Shown here in pieces: positions 15,716 to 23,110 of a stretch of 49,835 nt of DNA. Within the stretch, counting starts at the first letter, position 1; every line of letters starts with the position of its first letter. The DNA is from Hymenobacter plasmatis. GTDB lineage: Bacteria > Bacteroidota > Bacteroidia > Cytophagales > Hymenobacteraceae. The translations under genes were made by a program, and so were the position numbers. The stretch is taken from positions 1 to 49,835 of the forward strand of contig NZ_JAJFAW010000033.1 of assembly GCF_020711255.1 (NCBI RefSeq), given 5' to 3'. The notes under the pieces are model-generated. The model had not been told where the DNA came from and ran no database searches. It saw only the letters and a list, made by a program, of their open reading frames with translations.

Positions 15716-15835
15716 GAACTCGCGTCTGAACTCAAATTATTATTGATAGTCAGGAATTTGTATACGTATGTACTCGCTTCGAGTTCGCTTTATCTGCTTT
15801 TTTGTTTGATTTTCAACTACATAACATAGAGTGGA
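15716..15835. other. AT-rich region upstream of the mob operon, candidate oriT
   Basis: About 120 bases that are clearly more AT-rich than the surroundings and hold nested palindromes (GTATACGTATGTAC around 15760 and ACTCGCTTCGAGT around 15771). Mobilisation genes usually read away from oriT, which would place it here. No nick-site consensus was identified. From 15836 to 16138 no feature could be supported. Confidence 0.35.
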
Positions 15836-16138
15836 ACGGTATAAAGCGCAGCGAATAGCGTTCCTGCTCGCTTCTCTCCACAACGACGACGTTAGGGGTA
15901 CTCCCGCGCCATTTGACTGTCCCCGTTGCCCGATTCCGTCTGACCAAGCTAGTAGAACAAGAGGGAAGGAAGAAACCTGCTCACCTGGAACGGCCTCCCT
16001 GCTGCCTTACCTACTGGCCTGCCCTGACCTTAGCTTTTAGGGAGTAAGCAGAAGTTTACTTTTAACTGGTTTCCGGTCGAAAAGATAGGATTGTCAGTTT
16101 AAGTAGGAGGTTTTATCAGTCCTGGGCTGAATGGATAG

Positions 16139-16567
16139 TTACCATTTACCCGGGCCGGTTTCTTCCTCGCCTTTATGCTCTCGAATGGCTACCCAATAGC
16201 AGCCCCACTTGCTCGTCGGCCTTTGCTCGGCTGGGCTGGCTAGCACCGGCTGCTTGGGCTCTTGGCTGGGGCAGGCTGGACCGCTGACGAGGGCCCGCAC
16301 CTGCGCTTTGATGGCCCCGAAACTCCGGCGTACCTCGTCCGGGCCGGCCATCTGGAACGGGGCAATTTTCCGGGTCTTGCTCGGCTCGGAGCGGCAGTCC
16401 GGGCGGCTGCTCTCCACCACCAGACCTGCAAACTCGCCTACGCCGAAGCGCCTCACCGCCTGGGCTTCCAGCTGGTCGCGCTGCTGGAGGCTCACCGACT
16501 CGCTGGCGTTGCGCACGCGCGTCGTCGGCCTCAGCAGATTCCCCTCGTTGGGGTTGCTGCTGCCCAC
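16139..16567 (-). CDS. hypothetical protein, doubtful
   Basis: A 142-codon frame with plausible protein character in its first two thirds (for example ESVSLQQRDQLEAQAVRRFG and GPDEVRRSFGAIKAQVRAL). No domain, signal or recognised neighbour supports it. It lies between the mob operon and the replication origin and could be a decayed plasmid gene. The opposite-strand frames there look worse. Confidence 0.3.
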   Translation of the reverse strand: MGSSNPNEGNLLRPTTRVRNASESVSLQQRDQLEAQAVRRFGVGEFAGLVVESSRPDCRSEPSKTRKIAPFQMAGPDEVRRSFGAIKAQVRALVSGPACPSQEPKQPVLASPAEQRPTSKWGCYWVAIREHKGEEETGPGKW

Positions 16568-16792
16568 CGTCCGGGAGCGGTACTCCGGTCCACCTGCCTT
16601 GCTGAACCTATTGTTTCCCTGCTCCCTGCCCGGTCGTGGGCATGGGCGTGGCGGTGCAGCGCCAACCCGGGTTATTGGGGCCGGAAAGAATCCTCTCCAC
16701 TTCCTGCCGAATTGTCAGGCTGGTAAATTAAGTGGTCCCTATTGGCCGCCCTGCATGGGTCTGCAATCGGGAAGCGGAATTAACCAGCCGTG

Positions 16793-16812
16793 AAAAACGA
16801 CTTTTTATCAGT
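16793..16812 (+). repeat. outlying rep iteron
   Basis: AAAACGACTTTTTATCAGTG matches the tandem iterons at 17249-17330, about 450 bases upstream of them and in the same orientation. Confidence 0.7.
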
Positions 16813-16889
16813 GAAGGCCCCACGACTTCGCCCTTTGGACGCTACGGGTGACCAGCAGAACCCGCGCAAGGTCACGCAAGCCCAGAATG

Positions 16890-16904
16890 ACTGATAAAAA
16901 GTCG
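16890..16904 (-). repeat. outlying rep iteron, inverted
   Basis: ACTGATAAAAAGTCG is the reverse complement of the iteron core. With the forward copy at 16793 it forms an inverted pair about 80 bases apart, as seen near origins where an initiator autoregulates or where copies are handcuffed. Confidence 0.65.
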
Positions 16905-17060
16905 TCGATAGACGGGGACGAATGCACCCCACAGCCCAAGGTCACGTTTCAGCGGGCAGAAGGCTGTGACAGCTGGTGCTCCAAATACCGGCAGCTAGGC
17001 ATGATAGCCAAGACTTGAGCAAGCAGAGCATTAAATAAATGATAAAGTATAAATAAGTAT

Positions 17061-17098
17061 AAAAAAAGTGCAATCACATTCTGCGGTTGTACTTTTTT
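17061..17098. terminator. hairpin flanked by A- and T-runs
   Basis: AAAAAAAGTGCAATC pairs with GGTTGTACTTTTTT across a short loop. It is bidirectional in form and sits in an AT-rich stretch between the outlying iterons and the tandem iterons, so it may insulate the origin or be part of its melting region. Confidence 0.55.
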
Positions 17099-17248
17099 GT
17101 GCGCCTTCCTTTTTGCTGCTTTTTTGGTCTTTCCCCCTTTTCTAAAAGCTTTTTCCCTCTCGCGCGAGTCAACAACTTGTGTATTTGTTTCACTTTGTCT
17201 ATTTGCAGGGCTCAGAACGCATTGATTTAATGCGTGTTATGAGCACTT

Positions 17249-17368
17249 AAAACGACTTTTTATCAGTTAAAAACGACTTTTTATCAGTTAAAAACGACTT
17301 TTTATCAGTTAAAAACGACTTTTTATCAGTCATACCTCGTCTGAACTACGACTTTTTATCAGTTAAAA
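17249..17368 (+). repeat. replication-origin iterons (four tandem plus one)
   Basis: Four direct repeats with a 21-bp period share the core ACGACTTTTTATCAGT (cores starting near 17252, 17273, 17294 and 17315). A fifth core begins at 17348 after a 12-bp wider gap, followed by a partial copy (AAAAACG). The array lies directly upstream of the Rep_3-type initiator gene, which is the usual arrangement of an iteron-controlled plasmid origin. Confidence 0.88.
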
Positions 17369-17410
17369 ACGTCCTTGAAAAACAAGGGTAGTTTTTGAGG
17401 CCAGCGCCCC

Positions 17411-17418
17411 TATATTTG
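17411..17418 (+). promoter_or_regulatory. TATATTTG promoter -7 box of rep
   Basis: TATATTTG matches the Bacteroidota -7 element TAnnTTTG, 17 bases upstream of the rep ATG and 45 bases after the last iteron. Initiator binding at the iterons could therefore repress this promoter. Confidence 0.6.
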
Positions 17419-17435
17419 TGACCTACCTCTACCCT

Positions 17436-18371
17436 ATGGAATCGACTGACGCCCTGCAAGTCCGGCAGCACAACGCCATTACCACCGCCCGCTACGACTA
17501 CACGGCCTGCCAGTTGGACCTGCTGTTCTTTTTGCTCTCCAAGCTCCGGCGCGAGGACGCGCCCAACCAGGAGTACCAGATTCACATGAACGAGGTCGTG
17601 GCCATGACGGGCCGGGAGTGGCACTACAAGCAACTCAAGGAAGCCACCGAGTCCATGGGCTCGCGCATGTTCGAGGTAGAGAACGACGAGTCTTACGTAC
17701 AGCTCTGGATGTTCCAGAAGGTGGAGTACGTCAAGGGCCAGGGCTTCCTGCGCATCCGCCTCTCGGAGGACATCCGGCCCTACCTGTTCGAGCTCAAGAA
17801 CAACTTCACCTCGTTTCAGCTCTTTTCGGCGCTGAAGATTTCCAGTAAGTACGCCAAGCGCATCTACCAGCTGGCCTCGCAGTGGAAGGACATCGGCGAG
17901 ACCAAGACCTACGACCTGGAAGAGTTCAAGCTCATGCTCAAGCTCAAGGACGCCAAGGGCAAGGAGCCCGAGCAGTTCCAGCGCATCAGCGACCTGAAAG
18001 CCAAAGTGCTCGACATTGCCGTTCGCCAAATCAACGAGAACACGGAACTCAAGATTGGCTACACCCTGCTCAAGCAGGGCCGCTCCTTTCACGCGGTCCG
18101 CTTCTACGTCACCCGGCAGCAGCCCAAGCAGCTGCCGATTCCTTTCGAGGAGTCCCCAGAGCAGGCCCGGGTCGTGATGGCCCGCCGACACCTGGAGGAT
18201 CTGGGCATCAAAGACGCCCAGCTGGTCGGCCGCATCCTGGGCGACGAGCACCTGCTCAATGAGTTGTTCAAGTTCATGTACCGGCTGAAGACCGATAAAA
18301 TCCGGGCCGATAAAAACCCCGGCGGGCTGCTGCTGACCGTCCTAGGACTCAAGACGGCTAGAATCAGTTAA
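17436..18371 (+). CDS. plasmid replication initiator, RepB/Rep_3 family
   Basis: A 311-residue initiator with the Rep_3-superfamily plan of two winged-helix domains. The N-terminal domain begins ITTARYDYTACQLDLLFFLL and includes SFQLFSALKISSKYAKRIYQ; the second covers YDLEEFKLMLKLKDAKG to AVRFYV. It binds the iterons upstream to open the origin and recruit helicase. The ATG at 17436 is used because the GTG at 17418 overlaps the -7 promoter box. The gene is followed by the first 9-bp repeat array and, convergently, by the partition operon. Confidence 0.93.
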   Translation: MESTDALQVRQHNAITTARYDYTACQLDLLFFLLSKLRREDAPNQEYQIHMNEVVAMTGREWHYKQLKEATESMGSRMFEVENDESYVQLWMFQKVEYVKGQGFLRIRLSEDIRPYLFELKNNFTSFQLFSALKISSKYAKRIYQLASQWKDIGETKTYDLEEFKLMLKLKDAKGKEPEQFQRISDLKAKVLDIAVRQINENTELKIGYTLLKQGRSFHAVRFYVTRQQPKQLPIPFEESPEQARVVMARRHLEDLGIKDAQLVGRILGDEHLLNELFKFMYRLKTDKIRADKNPGGLLLTVLGLKTARIS

Positions 18372-18419
18372 CCCGCGGCTCCCTGGTCCAGCGCCGATGG
18401 CAACTTGCGTCACCTAATT

Positions 18420-18518
18420 AATACTGGTAATACTGGTAATACCGGTAATACTGGTATTACCAGTATTACCGGTATTACCAGTATTACCAGTATTACCAGT
18501 ATTACCAGTATTACCAGT
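18420..18518. repeat. centromere-like 9-bp repeat array 1 (head-to-head)
   Basis: Eleven contiguous 9-bp units. Four read AATACYGGT and seven read ATTACCRGT, so the two blocks face each other around the dyad ACTGGTATTACCAGT. Degenerate units (ATTACTGAA, ATTACCGAA) continue to about 18543. The same unit recurs inside the parB-like gene and in the parA promoter, which makes a partition centromere the best explanation. Confidence 0.75.
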
Positions 18519-18543
18519 ATTAAGGGGATTACTGAAATTACCG

Positions 18544-18820
18544 AAGCTTGCTGACTTTGATGGTTTTTAGGAATAGCAAGCCCTGCACCAATCGGGCACC
18601 CTGCCTCTGGGTCCGAAACCAGCGACCCACTCGACCGCTCGCCCCAGGCGTTAAACGGGCCGCTGGGCGACGCCAACGAAAACGCCGCTGCTTGACCTGC
18701 CCTGCGCTGCGCCGCGTCGCTTACAGCTCGTCCTTTCGCATTATCCCTGCGTCGCTTAGTCCGGCAACGTGTCCATTCTTAACGAGTAAAATCTTGACAA
18801 AAGAATGCCAACGGGTTCGG
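18544..18820. other. no gene seen
   Basis: Between the repeat array and the end of the parB-like gene, no frame on either strand looks coding and no further repeats or hairpins stand out. Confidence 0.5.
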
Positions 18821-19324
18821 CTACTCGCTGGCCTCGGAACGCCGGCCCTGCTGAATCCGCTGCCGGCGCTGCTGCTCCTGCTCGCGGGCCTCCGCCGGGC
18901 GGGGTGGGGCCGGTGCGGCGCCGGCGAAGAGCAAATCCAACGCCTCCTGCAGCGCCTGCTTCTGGGAGTAGGTGTACTCGCCCTGGGTGCGGCGGGCGTG
19001 AACATAGTCGCGCAGCTGCTCCAAGTGCCCCCGGCTTACCACGAACGTTTGGCGCACCCCATCGGCTAGAGCAGCCGGGCTGGCAGGCCCTGACTCCACC
19101 CCAGCCGCCGCAACCAATACCGCAGGAATATTACCGGTGTTACCAGTATTACGCGTATTACGCGCATTACTAGTGTTACCAGTGTTACTTGTCTTTTCTA
19201 GTTTCTCAGCTGGCTTTTCTACCGGCTCGCGCTCGTCGCTAAGGTCGAAAAAGTCACGTTCCGACGTGGGCTTGGTGGCCTTGGGATCGCCGGGGCGGGG
19301 CAGGTTTTTGAACGTCTTGGCCAT
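18821..19324 (-). CDS. ParB-like partition protein with ribbon-helix-helix-type C-terminus
   Basis: A 167-residue DNA-binding partner of ParA. The N-terminal 45 residues are charged and likely disordered. Residues 45-66 are a tripeptide repeat of NTG, NTS, NAR and NTR units, encoded by 9-bp repeat array 2. The folded part spans about 88-135 (RQTFVVSRGHLEQLRDYVHA, then a helix YTYSQKQALQEALDLLF), which fits a ribbon-helix-helix or similar small centromere-binding fold. A Gln- and Arg-rich tail follows. It lies 14 bases after parA in one operon. It probably binds the 9-bp arrays to segregate the plasmid and repress the operon. The fold call is by eye. Confidence 0.75.
   Translation of the reverse strand: MAKTFKNLPRPGDPKATKPTSERDFFDLSDEREPVEKPAEKLEKTSNTGNTSNARNTRNTGNTGNIPAVLVAAAGVESGPASPAALADGVRQTFVVSRGHLEQLRDYVHARRTQGEYTYSQKQALQEALDLLFAGAAPAPPRPAEAREQEQQRRQRIQQGRRSEASE
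19130..19192. repeat. 9-bp repeat array 2, inside the parB-like coding sequence
   Basis: Seven contiguous units of the form NTTACNNGN (ATTACCGGT, GTTACCAGT, ATTACGCGT, ATTACGCGC, ATTACTAGT, GTTACCAGT, GTTACTTGT). The 9-bp period equals three codons, so on the coding strand it becomes a run of T-G-N / T-S-N / A-R-N tripeptides. The unit matches arrays 1 and 3. Confidence 0.75.
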
Positions 19325-19338
19325 GGAAGGGAATCGAA

Positions 19339-20082
19339 TTAGCGGGTGAGGATTTCGGCGACCAGCGCCTGGTAGTCGGTAGCCCCGGCGCTCTGCGGGG
19401 CGTAAGTGAAAATGTCCTGGCCCAGGTGCGGGGCCTCGCCCAAGGCAATGCTCTCGCGGACGAAGCTGGTTAGCACCAGGCCCGGGTAGAGCGCCCGCAG
19501 TTCCTCGGCGGTTTCCCGGCGCAGTATTTTGCGGCCGTCGTGCCGGGTAAAGAAGATGCCCCCCACCGACAGGTCGGGGTTTAGCCGCCGCCGTACCCGA
19601 CCCACCAGCTCCAGCACTTTCTCCAGGCCGTCGGCGGCGTACATCTGGGCTTCCAGCGGAATGTACAGGGACTGGGCACAGGCGTAGGCGTTAAGCGTCA
19701 CCAAACCCAGGGCCGGCGGGCAGTCCAGTAGAATGTAGTCGCAACGCTCGCGCACGGGTTCCAGCAGCTCCTTGAGCAGAAACTCGCGGTCCAGCTCGTC
19801 GCCCTTGACCTTCTCAAAGCCAGAAAGGGCCGGGGAGCCGGCCACCAGGGCCAGGTTCTCGTGCAGCGGGTAGGCTTTCAGACGGTACTCGCCCAGCAGG
19901 GCGCCGTACACGTTGTGCTCGGCCTCGACCAGACCCAAGCCTTTGGTCAGGTTGGCTTGAGGGTCCAGGTCCACCAGCAGCACCCGCTGACCGGCGCGGG
20001 CCAGCCCGGCCCCCACATTGGCTGTGGACGTGGTTTTGCCTACTCCTCCTTTTTGATTGGTAAACGCCAGAATCTTGCTCAT
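19339..20082 (-). CDS. parA: ParA family partition ATPase
   Basis: A 247-residue Walker-type ATPase. The deviant Walker A motif KGGVGKTT is at about 11-18, DLDPQANLTKGLG follows near 38-50, and the Walker B-like region is YILLDCPPALGLVT. There is no N-terminal helix-turn-helix, so it belongs to the short ParA (type Ib) class, in which the small partner protein rather than ParA usually represses the operon. It moves plasmid copies by ATP-dependent binding to the nucleoid. Array 3 of 9-bp repeats lies directly upstream of its ATG, in the position of an operator. Confidence 0.94.
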   Translation of the reverse strand: MSKILAFTNQKGGVGKTTSTANVGAGLARAGQRVLLVDLDPQANLTKGLGLVEAEHNVYGALLGEYRLKAYPLHENLALVAGSPALSGFEKVKGDELDREFLLKELLEPVRERCDYILLDCPPALGLVTLNAYACAQSLYIPLEAQMYAADGLEKVLELVGRVRRRLNPDLSVGGIFFTRHDGRKILRRETAEELRALYPGLVLTSFVRESIALGEAPHLGQDIFTYAPQSAGATDYQALVAEILTR

Positions 20083-20105
20083 GGCGCAAACATACGCAAC
20101 CGCGT

Positions 20106-20159
20106 GTTACCGGTGTTACTAATGTGACCAGTATTATCTATGTTACTAGTGTTACTCAA
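20106..20159. repeat. 9-bp repeat array 3, parA operator candidate
   Basis: Six contiguous units related to the other arrays (GTTACCGGT, GTTACTAAT, GTGACCAGT, ATTATCTAT, GTTACTAGT, GTTACTCAA), beginning 24 bases upstream of the parA start. More degenerate than array 1, as operators often are compared with the centromere. Confidence 0.7.
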
Positions 20160-20244
20160 CTTAAAAGCCGTCTAACTCATCAATAAGACACATCGCTCCT
20201 ATATTCTGGGCAAGAAAATTGCAGTGGCTTACTGATTTTCCCTC

Positions 20245-20472
20245 ATGCCATTTGAACACCACGCCGCTTATCTCGCCTTGCGCACCTACTTAGGGTCCCT
20301 GCTAGCGGCCTCCACCGACCAAGCCTTTTCCGATATTCCGGCGGCATTACGCCCCAACCTGGCCGTGTTCCTGGCAGGCCAGCCAGCGTATCCGAACAGC
20401 GCCGGGCAACGGATGGTGTGCGCGGCGGACCTGGACCCTCAAGCCAATCTGACCAAAGGCCTGGGCCGATGA
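20245..20472 (+). pseudogene. chimeric frame ending in a parA fragment
   Basis: The frame opens with 57 residues of unrecognised but plausible protein (MPFEHHAAYLALRTYLGSLL) and ends DLDPQANLTKGLG. The last 42 bases match the parA Walker-adjacent segment closely by eye (about 36 of 42). It therefore looks like a join between an unknown small gene and a scrap of a second parA, left by recombination. It could still be expressed, but the tail is unlikely to be functional. Confidence 0.5.
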
Positions 20473-20529
20473 CGTGGTGCACGGATCAGGCCTGGCTATT
20501 GCCCTGCCGTTGACCTGCCTTAGCGTGGC

Positions 20530-20655
20530 CGAATTACATCGCTTACTATAATGCCGAACGGCGCCACTCCGCCCTCGGCTACCACTCGCCCAACCACTTC
20601 GAATCCCAAATCCAAACCACGTCCCAATGGTGTCTGGCTTAACTAGACCACCTCA
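20530..20655 (+). mobile_element. IS3-family relic (transposase C-terminus and one end)
   Basis: This fragment encodes YIAYYNAERRHSALGY, then PNHFESQ, the C-terminal end of an IS3-type transposase, then runs into the terminal repeat TAGACCACCTCA. It closely resembles the end of the complete element at 25758-27002 but is diverged and in the opposite orientation. The rest of the element is missing. Confidence 0.8.
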
Positions 20656-20810
20656 CGTTGACCCTAATTACGGTGTCTCGTCCGGCTATAGCTATACAGG
20701 TGAGAGAGATAATCCGGCCTGCGCTTTACAGGCCAAGCTGGTAATCCGGATTGGACTTTACAAGTAGGTAAGTTAAGCAGCAGATGGTATTCCGCCGCTC
20801 GGACGGCGTG

Positions 20811-21713
20811 TCAGGTAGGAGCAGCAATAGCCACCGGCTGGTAGTAGTTTTTCCAGCGCCGCACCAGCGGCCCCTCTTGCTCGTGGGCCTGGCCCGGGGT
20901 CAGGAAGTCGCAGCTGCCATGCGGGCGCAGCTCATTATAGATCCGCACGGCGCGCGTCACCAGCGCATCGGCCTGCGCAAAGCCGGGCAGCGTACCGCCC
21001 AGGCCGAATTCGTCTTTCAGAATGCCGTTCACCCGCTCGGCCACGGCGTTTTCGTACGGGTCGCCGTGCTGGGTCATGCTCAGGGCCACGCCGTGGCTTT
21101 CGAGCATGCCCACGTACTCGCGGGCCGCGTACTGCAGGCCCCGATCGGAGTGGTGAATCAGCGGCCGGTGCGGCTGGGTGCGGGCCGCCAGCGCCTGCTG
21201 CAGCGCGGCGAGCGTGCCGCGCACCGAGAGGTCCGGGTGCAGGCAAGCCCCCACAATCTTGTGGGAATACAGGTCGGTAATCAAGCTCAGGTAGCTCCAG
21301 CCGCTGAGCAGGCGCACGTAGGTGATGTCGCTGACCCAGACTTGTTCGGCCCGGTTCACCGTCAGGTGCTCGATGAGATTCGGTCGCCAAAATAAGGGCA
21401 GGCAGGTGTGCGTGGTCACCACCCGCCGTTTGCGCCGGCGAATGAGCAGGCCGTAGCCGGCCAGTAGGGCAAACAGGTAATCCCGGCCCACGCGGGGCGC
21501 GTAGTCGCCCAGGCGGGGCACGAGCAAATACTGGAGCTTGCGCGTGCCTAGGCGGGGCAGGTCCGCGCGGATGTCGGCCACCAGGGCCAGCACCAGGCCG
21601 TCGAGCAGGGCTTGGGCGGTGGCCCGGCGTTGGTGGTCGTAGAATGCGTTTCGGGTCTTGCCAAACAGCCCACAGAGCACCCCCACGCCCACGTGCGGGT
21701 ACTTCCGGCGCAT
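20811..21713 (-). CDS. IS3-family transposase, catalytic OrfB
   Basis: A 300-residue DDE transposase of the IS150-like branch. The N-terminal HTH_21-like region (FGKTRNAFYDHQRR) is followed by the rve integrase core with the three acidic residues in VSDITYV, HHSDRGLQY and ENAVAERVNGILKDEF. Its ATG overlaps the orfA stop as TAATG, which suggests reinitiation rather than the frameshift usual in IS3. The frame is intact. Confidence 0.92.
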   Translation of the reverse strand: MRRKYPHVGVGVLCGLFGKTRNAFYDHQRRATAQALLDGLVLALVADIRADLPRLGTRKLQYLLVPRLGDYAPRVGRDYLFALLAGYGLLIRRRKRRVVTTHTCLPLFWRPNLIEHLTVNRAEQVWVSDITYVRLLSGWSYLSLITDLYSHKIVGACLHPDLSVRGTLAALQQALAARTQPHRPLIHHSDRGLQYAAREYVGMLESHGVALSMTQHGDPYENAVAERVNGILKDEFGLGGTLPGFAQADALVTRAVRIYNELRPHGSCDFLTPGQAHEQEGPLVRRWKNYYQPVAIAAPT

Positions 21714-22225
21714 TATTTCGACGGCTTGGCACCAGCCTTTTTTCGGATGTCAATCTTATAGGTCGCCTCCGCCTGGTCGATGAGCGTGTGCAGGGCTTCG
21801 ATTTGCCACTGCGCCTGCCGCAGCTGCGCCGCCAGCGGGGCACGGGCGTCGGCGGGCGGGTCCGGCTCAGCCGTGAGCAGCAATACCTCGCTGGCCCGGT
21901 AGGCGGCCACCCACTGGCGCAAGGTCTTTTTTAGGCGCAACTCGTACTTGAGCAGGGCCTCGTCTTCGCTCAGGCGCCCGTCGAGTAACTCCCGGGCAAT
22001 TTGCTGCTTCTGGACGGCGGTGAATTGTTTGCGGCGCATCTGCGCGTATACGGCGGTGCCGTAGCGCTCCAGCCACGCCAGCAGCGTCATGTGGCCCACG
22101 CCGAACTGCTGCCGGACGGCTTGTTGCGACAAGCCCGACTCGACCAATCGGACGGCCTCCTGGCGAACAGAAATGGCATAATGGGCATTCTTGCTCCTAC
22201 GTGGAGCCTGCTCGGGTGTAGTCAT
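21713..22225 (-). CDS. IS3-family OrfA (helix-turn-helix protein)
   Basis: A 170-residue DNA-binding protein with an N-terminal helix-turn-helix (GLSQQAVRQQFGVGHMTLLA) and a second helical domain ending in a leucine-containing helix (LRQAQWQIEALHTLI) that should pair OrfA with OrfB. It starts 40 bases inside the terminal repeat of IS A and overlaps the catalytic gene by one base. Confidence 0.88.
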   Translation of the reverse strand: MTTPEQAPRRSKNAHYAISVRQEAVRLVESGLSQQAVRQQFGVGHMTLLAWLERYGTAVYAQMRRKQFTAVQKQQIARELLDGRLSEDEALLKYELRLKKTLRQWVAAYRASEVLLLTAEPDPPADARAPLAAQLRQAQWQIEALHTLIDQAEATYKIDIRKKAGAKPSK

Positions 22226-22338
22226 ACATCAACTAGGTGATGTATAGCTGTAGCCGGACGAGACACGGCGGGCAGGTGAACATAGAACATAGGATAAGAT
22301 TCCTTATTGCATAGTCTGTACTTGGCAAAATCCTTCTG

Positions 22339-22647
22339 CTAAAAGGATTCGCAGCCGCCGAGCACGGCGTACTGGTCGCAGGTGGCGCAGTAGGCGACCT
22401 GCCGGACGCTGCTGTCCTGCGCTTCCAGGGCGGCGCGCATCAGCGCCAACTCTTCCTGCCTAGCCGCGGGCACTTGCTCCGGCGTGACCTCCGCCCGTTC
22501 GCTTTGGCACGTGGTGCACGTGGGTAAGTCATCGAGGGCCGCTCCGAAAATGCGTTTGAAGGCCTAGTGCTGGGCCTGTTGTTCGCGCTGCCGGTGTTGC
22601 GCGGCTTTCTTTTGGGTGGCTTTTTAACGGGTGCGGCTGGCGGGCAT
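22339..22647 (-). pseudogene. small double-CxxC protein with two in-frame stops
   Basis: A 103-codon frame from ATG (22647) to TAG (22339) reads as one protein except for TAA at codon 8 and TAG at codon 28. Downstream of the stops the protein is well formed, with CTTC and CATC motifs plus a final GGC, consistent with a zinc-ribbon-like fold (LPTCTTCQ and VAYCATCDQYAV). No frameshift is needed to read it, so only point mutations separate it from an intact gene. Family unknown. Confidence 0.6.
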
Positions 22648-22802
22648 GGTTAAAATGGGGTGGGCCAATGGAATCTTTGGCACGGTAGCGCGCCGCTGGC
22701 TTGCGGCGCTTGTTCCCTAATTATCCATTTAGCCCCATTTAAGGGCCTGCTCCACGGCACCCTTTTCACAAAATCACGCCCCAGCGGCCCTTGTCGGCCC
22801 CG

Positions 22803-23051
22803 TTACCCCCGCAGCTTGCCGCTCAGATTCGCTTCCCCCAAGGCCAAGCGAAAGTAGACCAGCGGGCGCGCGCGGTGGGCGTCCTTTATGGCCCGGCTTA
22901 TGCACTCGTACTCGGCCAGCGTGAGCGGAATGGAAGCCACGGTTTTCCCACCCACCAGCACGGCCAGTACCAACCGGCCTGCCTCCTGAAGCACCATCCC
23001 CTGGCACTCATTCTCCAAAAAGCCCCCAAGGGAGAGTAACGCTTGGCTCAT
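22803..23051 (-). CDS. small hypothetical protein, tandem paralogue A (82 aa)
   Basis: An 82-residue cytosolic protein, paralogous to the gene just upstream. Shared segments are GGKTVASIPLTLAEYE and RPLVYFRLALGE. A promoter-like ACAAGGTA (TACCTTGT on this strand) lies 6 bases before the ATG at 23051, so the leader is very short. No family is recognised. The pattern suggests an alpha/beta fold with a central strand (LVLAVLVGGKTVASI). Confidence 0.65.
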   Translation of the reverse strand: MSQALLSLGGFLENECQGMVLQEAGRLVLAVLVGGKTVASIPLTLAEYECISRAIKDAHRARPLVYFRLALGEANLSGKLRG

Positions 23052-23110
23052 AGTGGCACAAGGTAGGTCGCCCGTATGCTCCCGCCCTCCGGCGTCCCCT
23101 GTCAGCCTCG

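Larger units (their letters stand above)
20674..22265. mobile_element. complete IS3-family insertion sequence A (1592 bp)
   Basis: The ends are 25-bp inverted repeats beginning TGTCTCGTCCGGCTA, with one mismatch in the first 24 bases, and a 3-bp target duplication CGG flanks the element (20671-20673 and 22266-22268). It carries two overlapping genes on the minus strand. Intact ends, duplication and frames suggest a recent and possibly active insertion, placed next to the IS relic at 20530-20655. Confidence 0.9.

Noticed and set aside
15831..16040. Plus-strand 69-codon frame upstream of the origin
   Set aside because: Composition is not protein-like and there is no promoter box or motif.
17418..17435. 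GTG start for rep giving six extra residues
   Set aside because: The GTG overlaps the TATATTTG -7 box, so it would lie at or before the transcription start; the ATG at 17436 fits better.
18420..18518. CRISPR-like array
   Set aside because: Units are 9 bp, contiguous and inverted at the centre, with no spacers; no cas genes are present.
18410..18676. Minus-strand frame with a long Ile-Leu-Val-Pro repeat that looks like a membrane protein
   Set aside because: It is only the translation of the 9-bp repeat array; the rest of the frame has no protein character.
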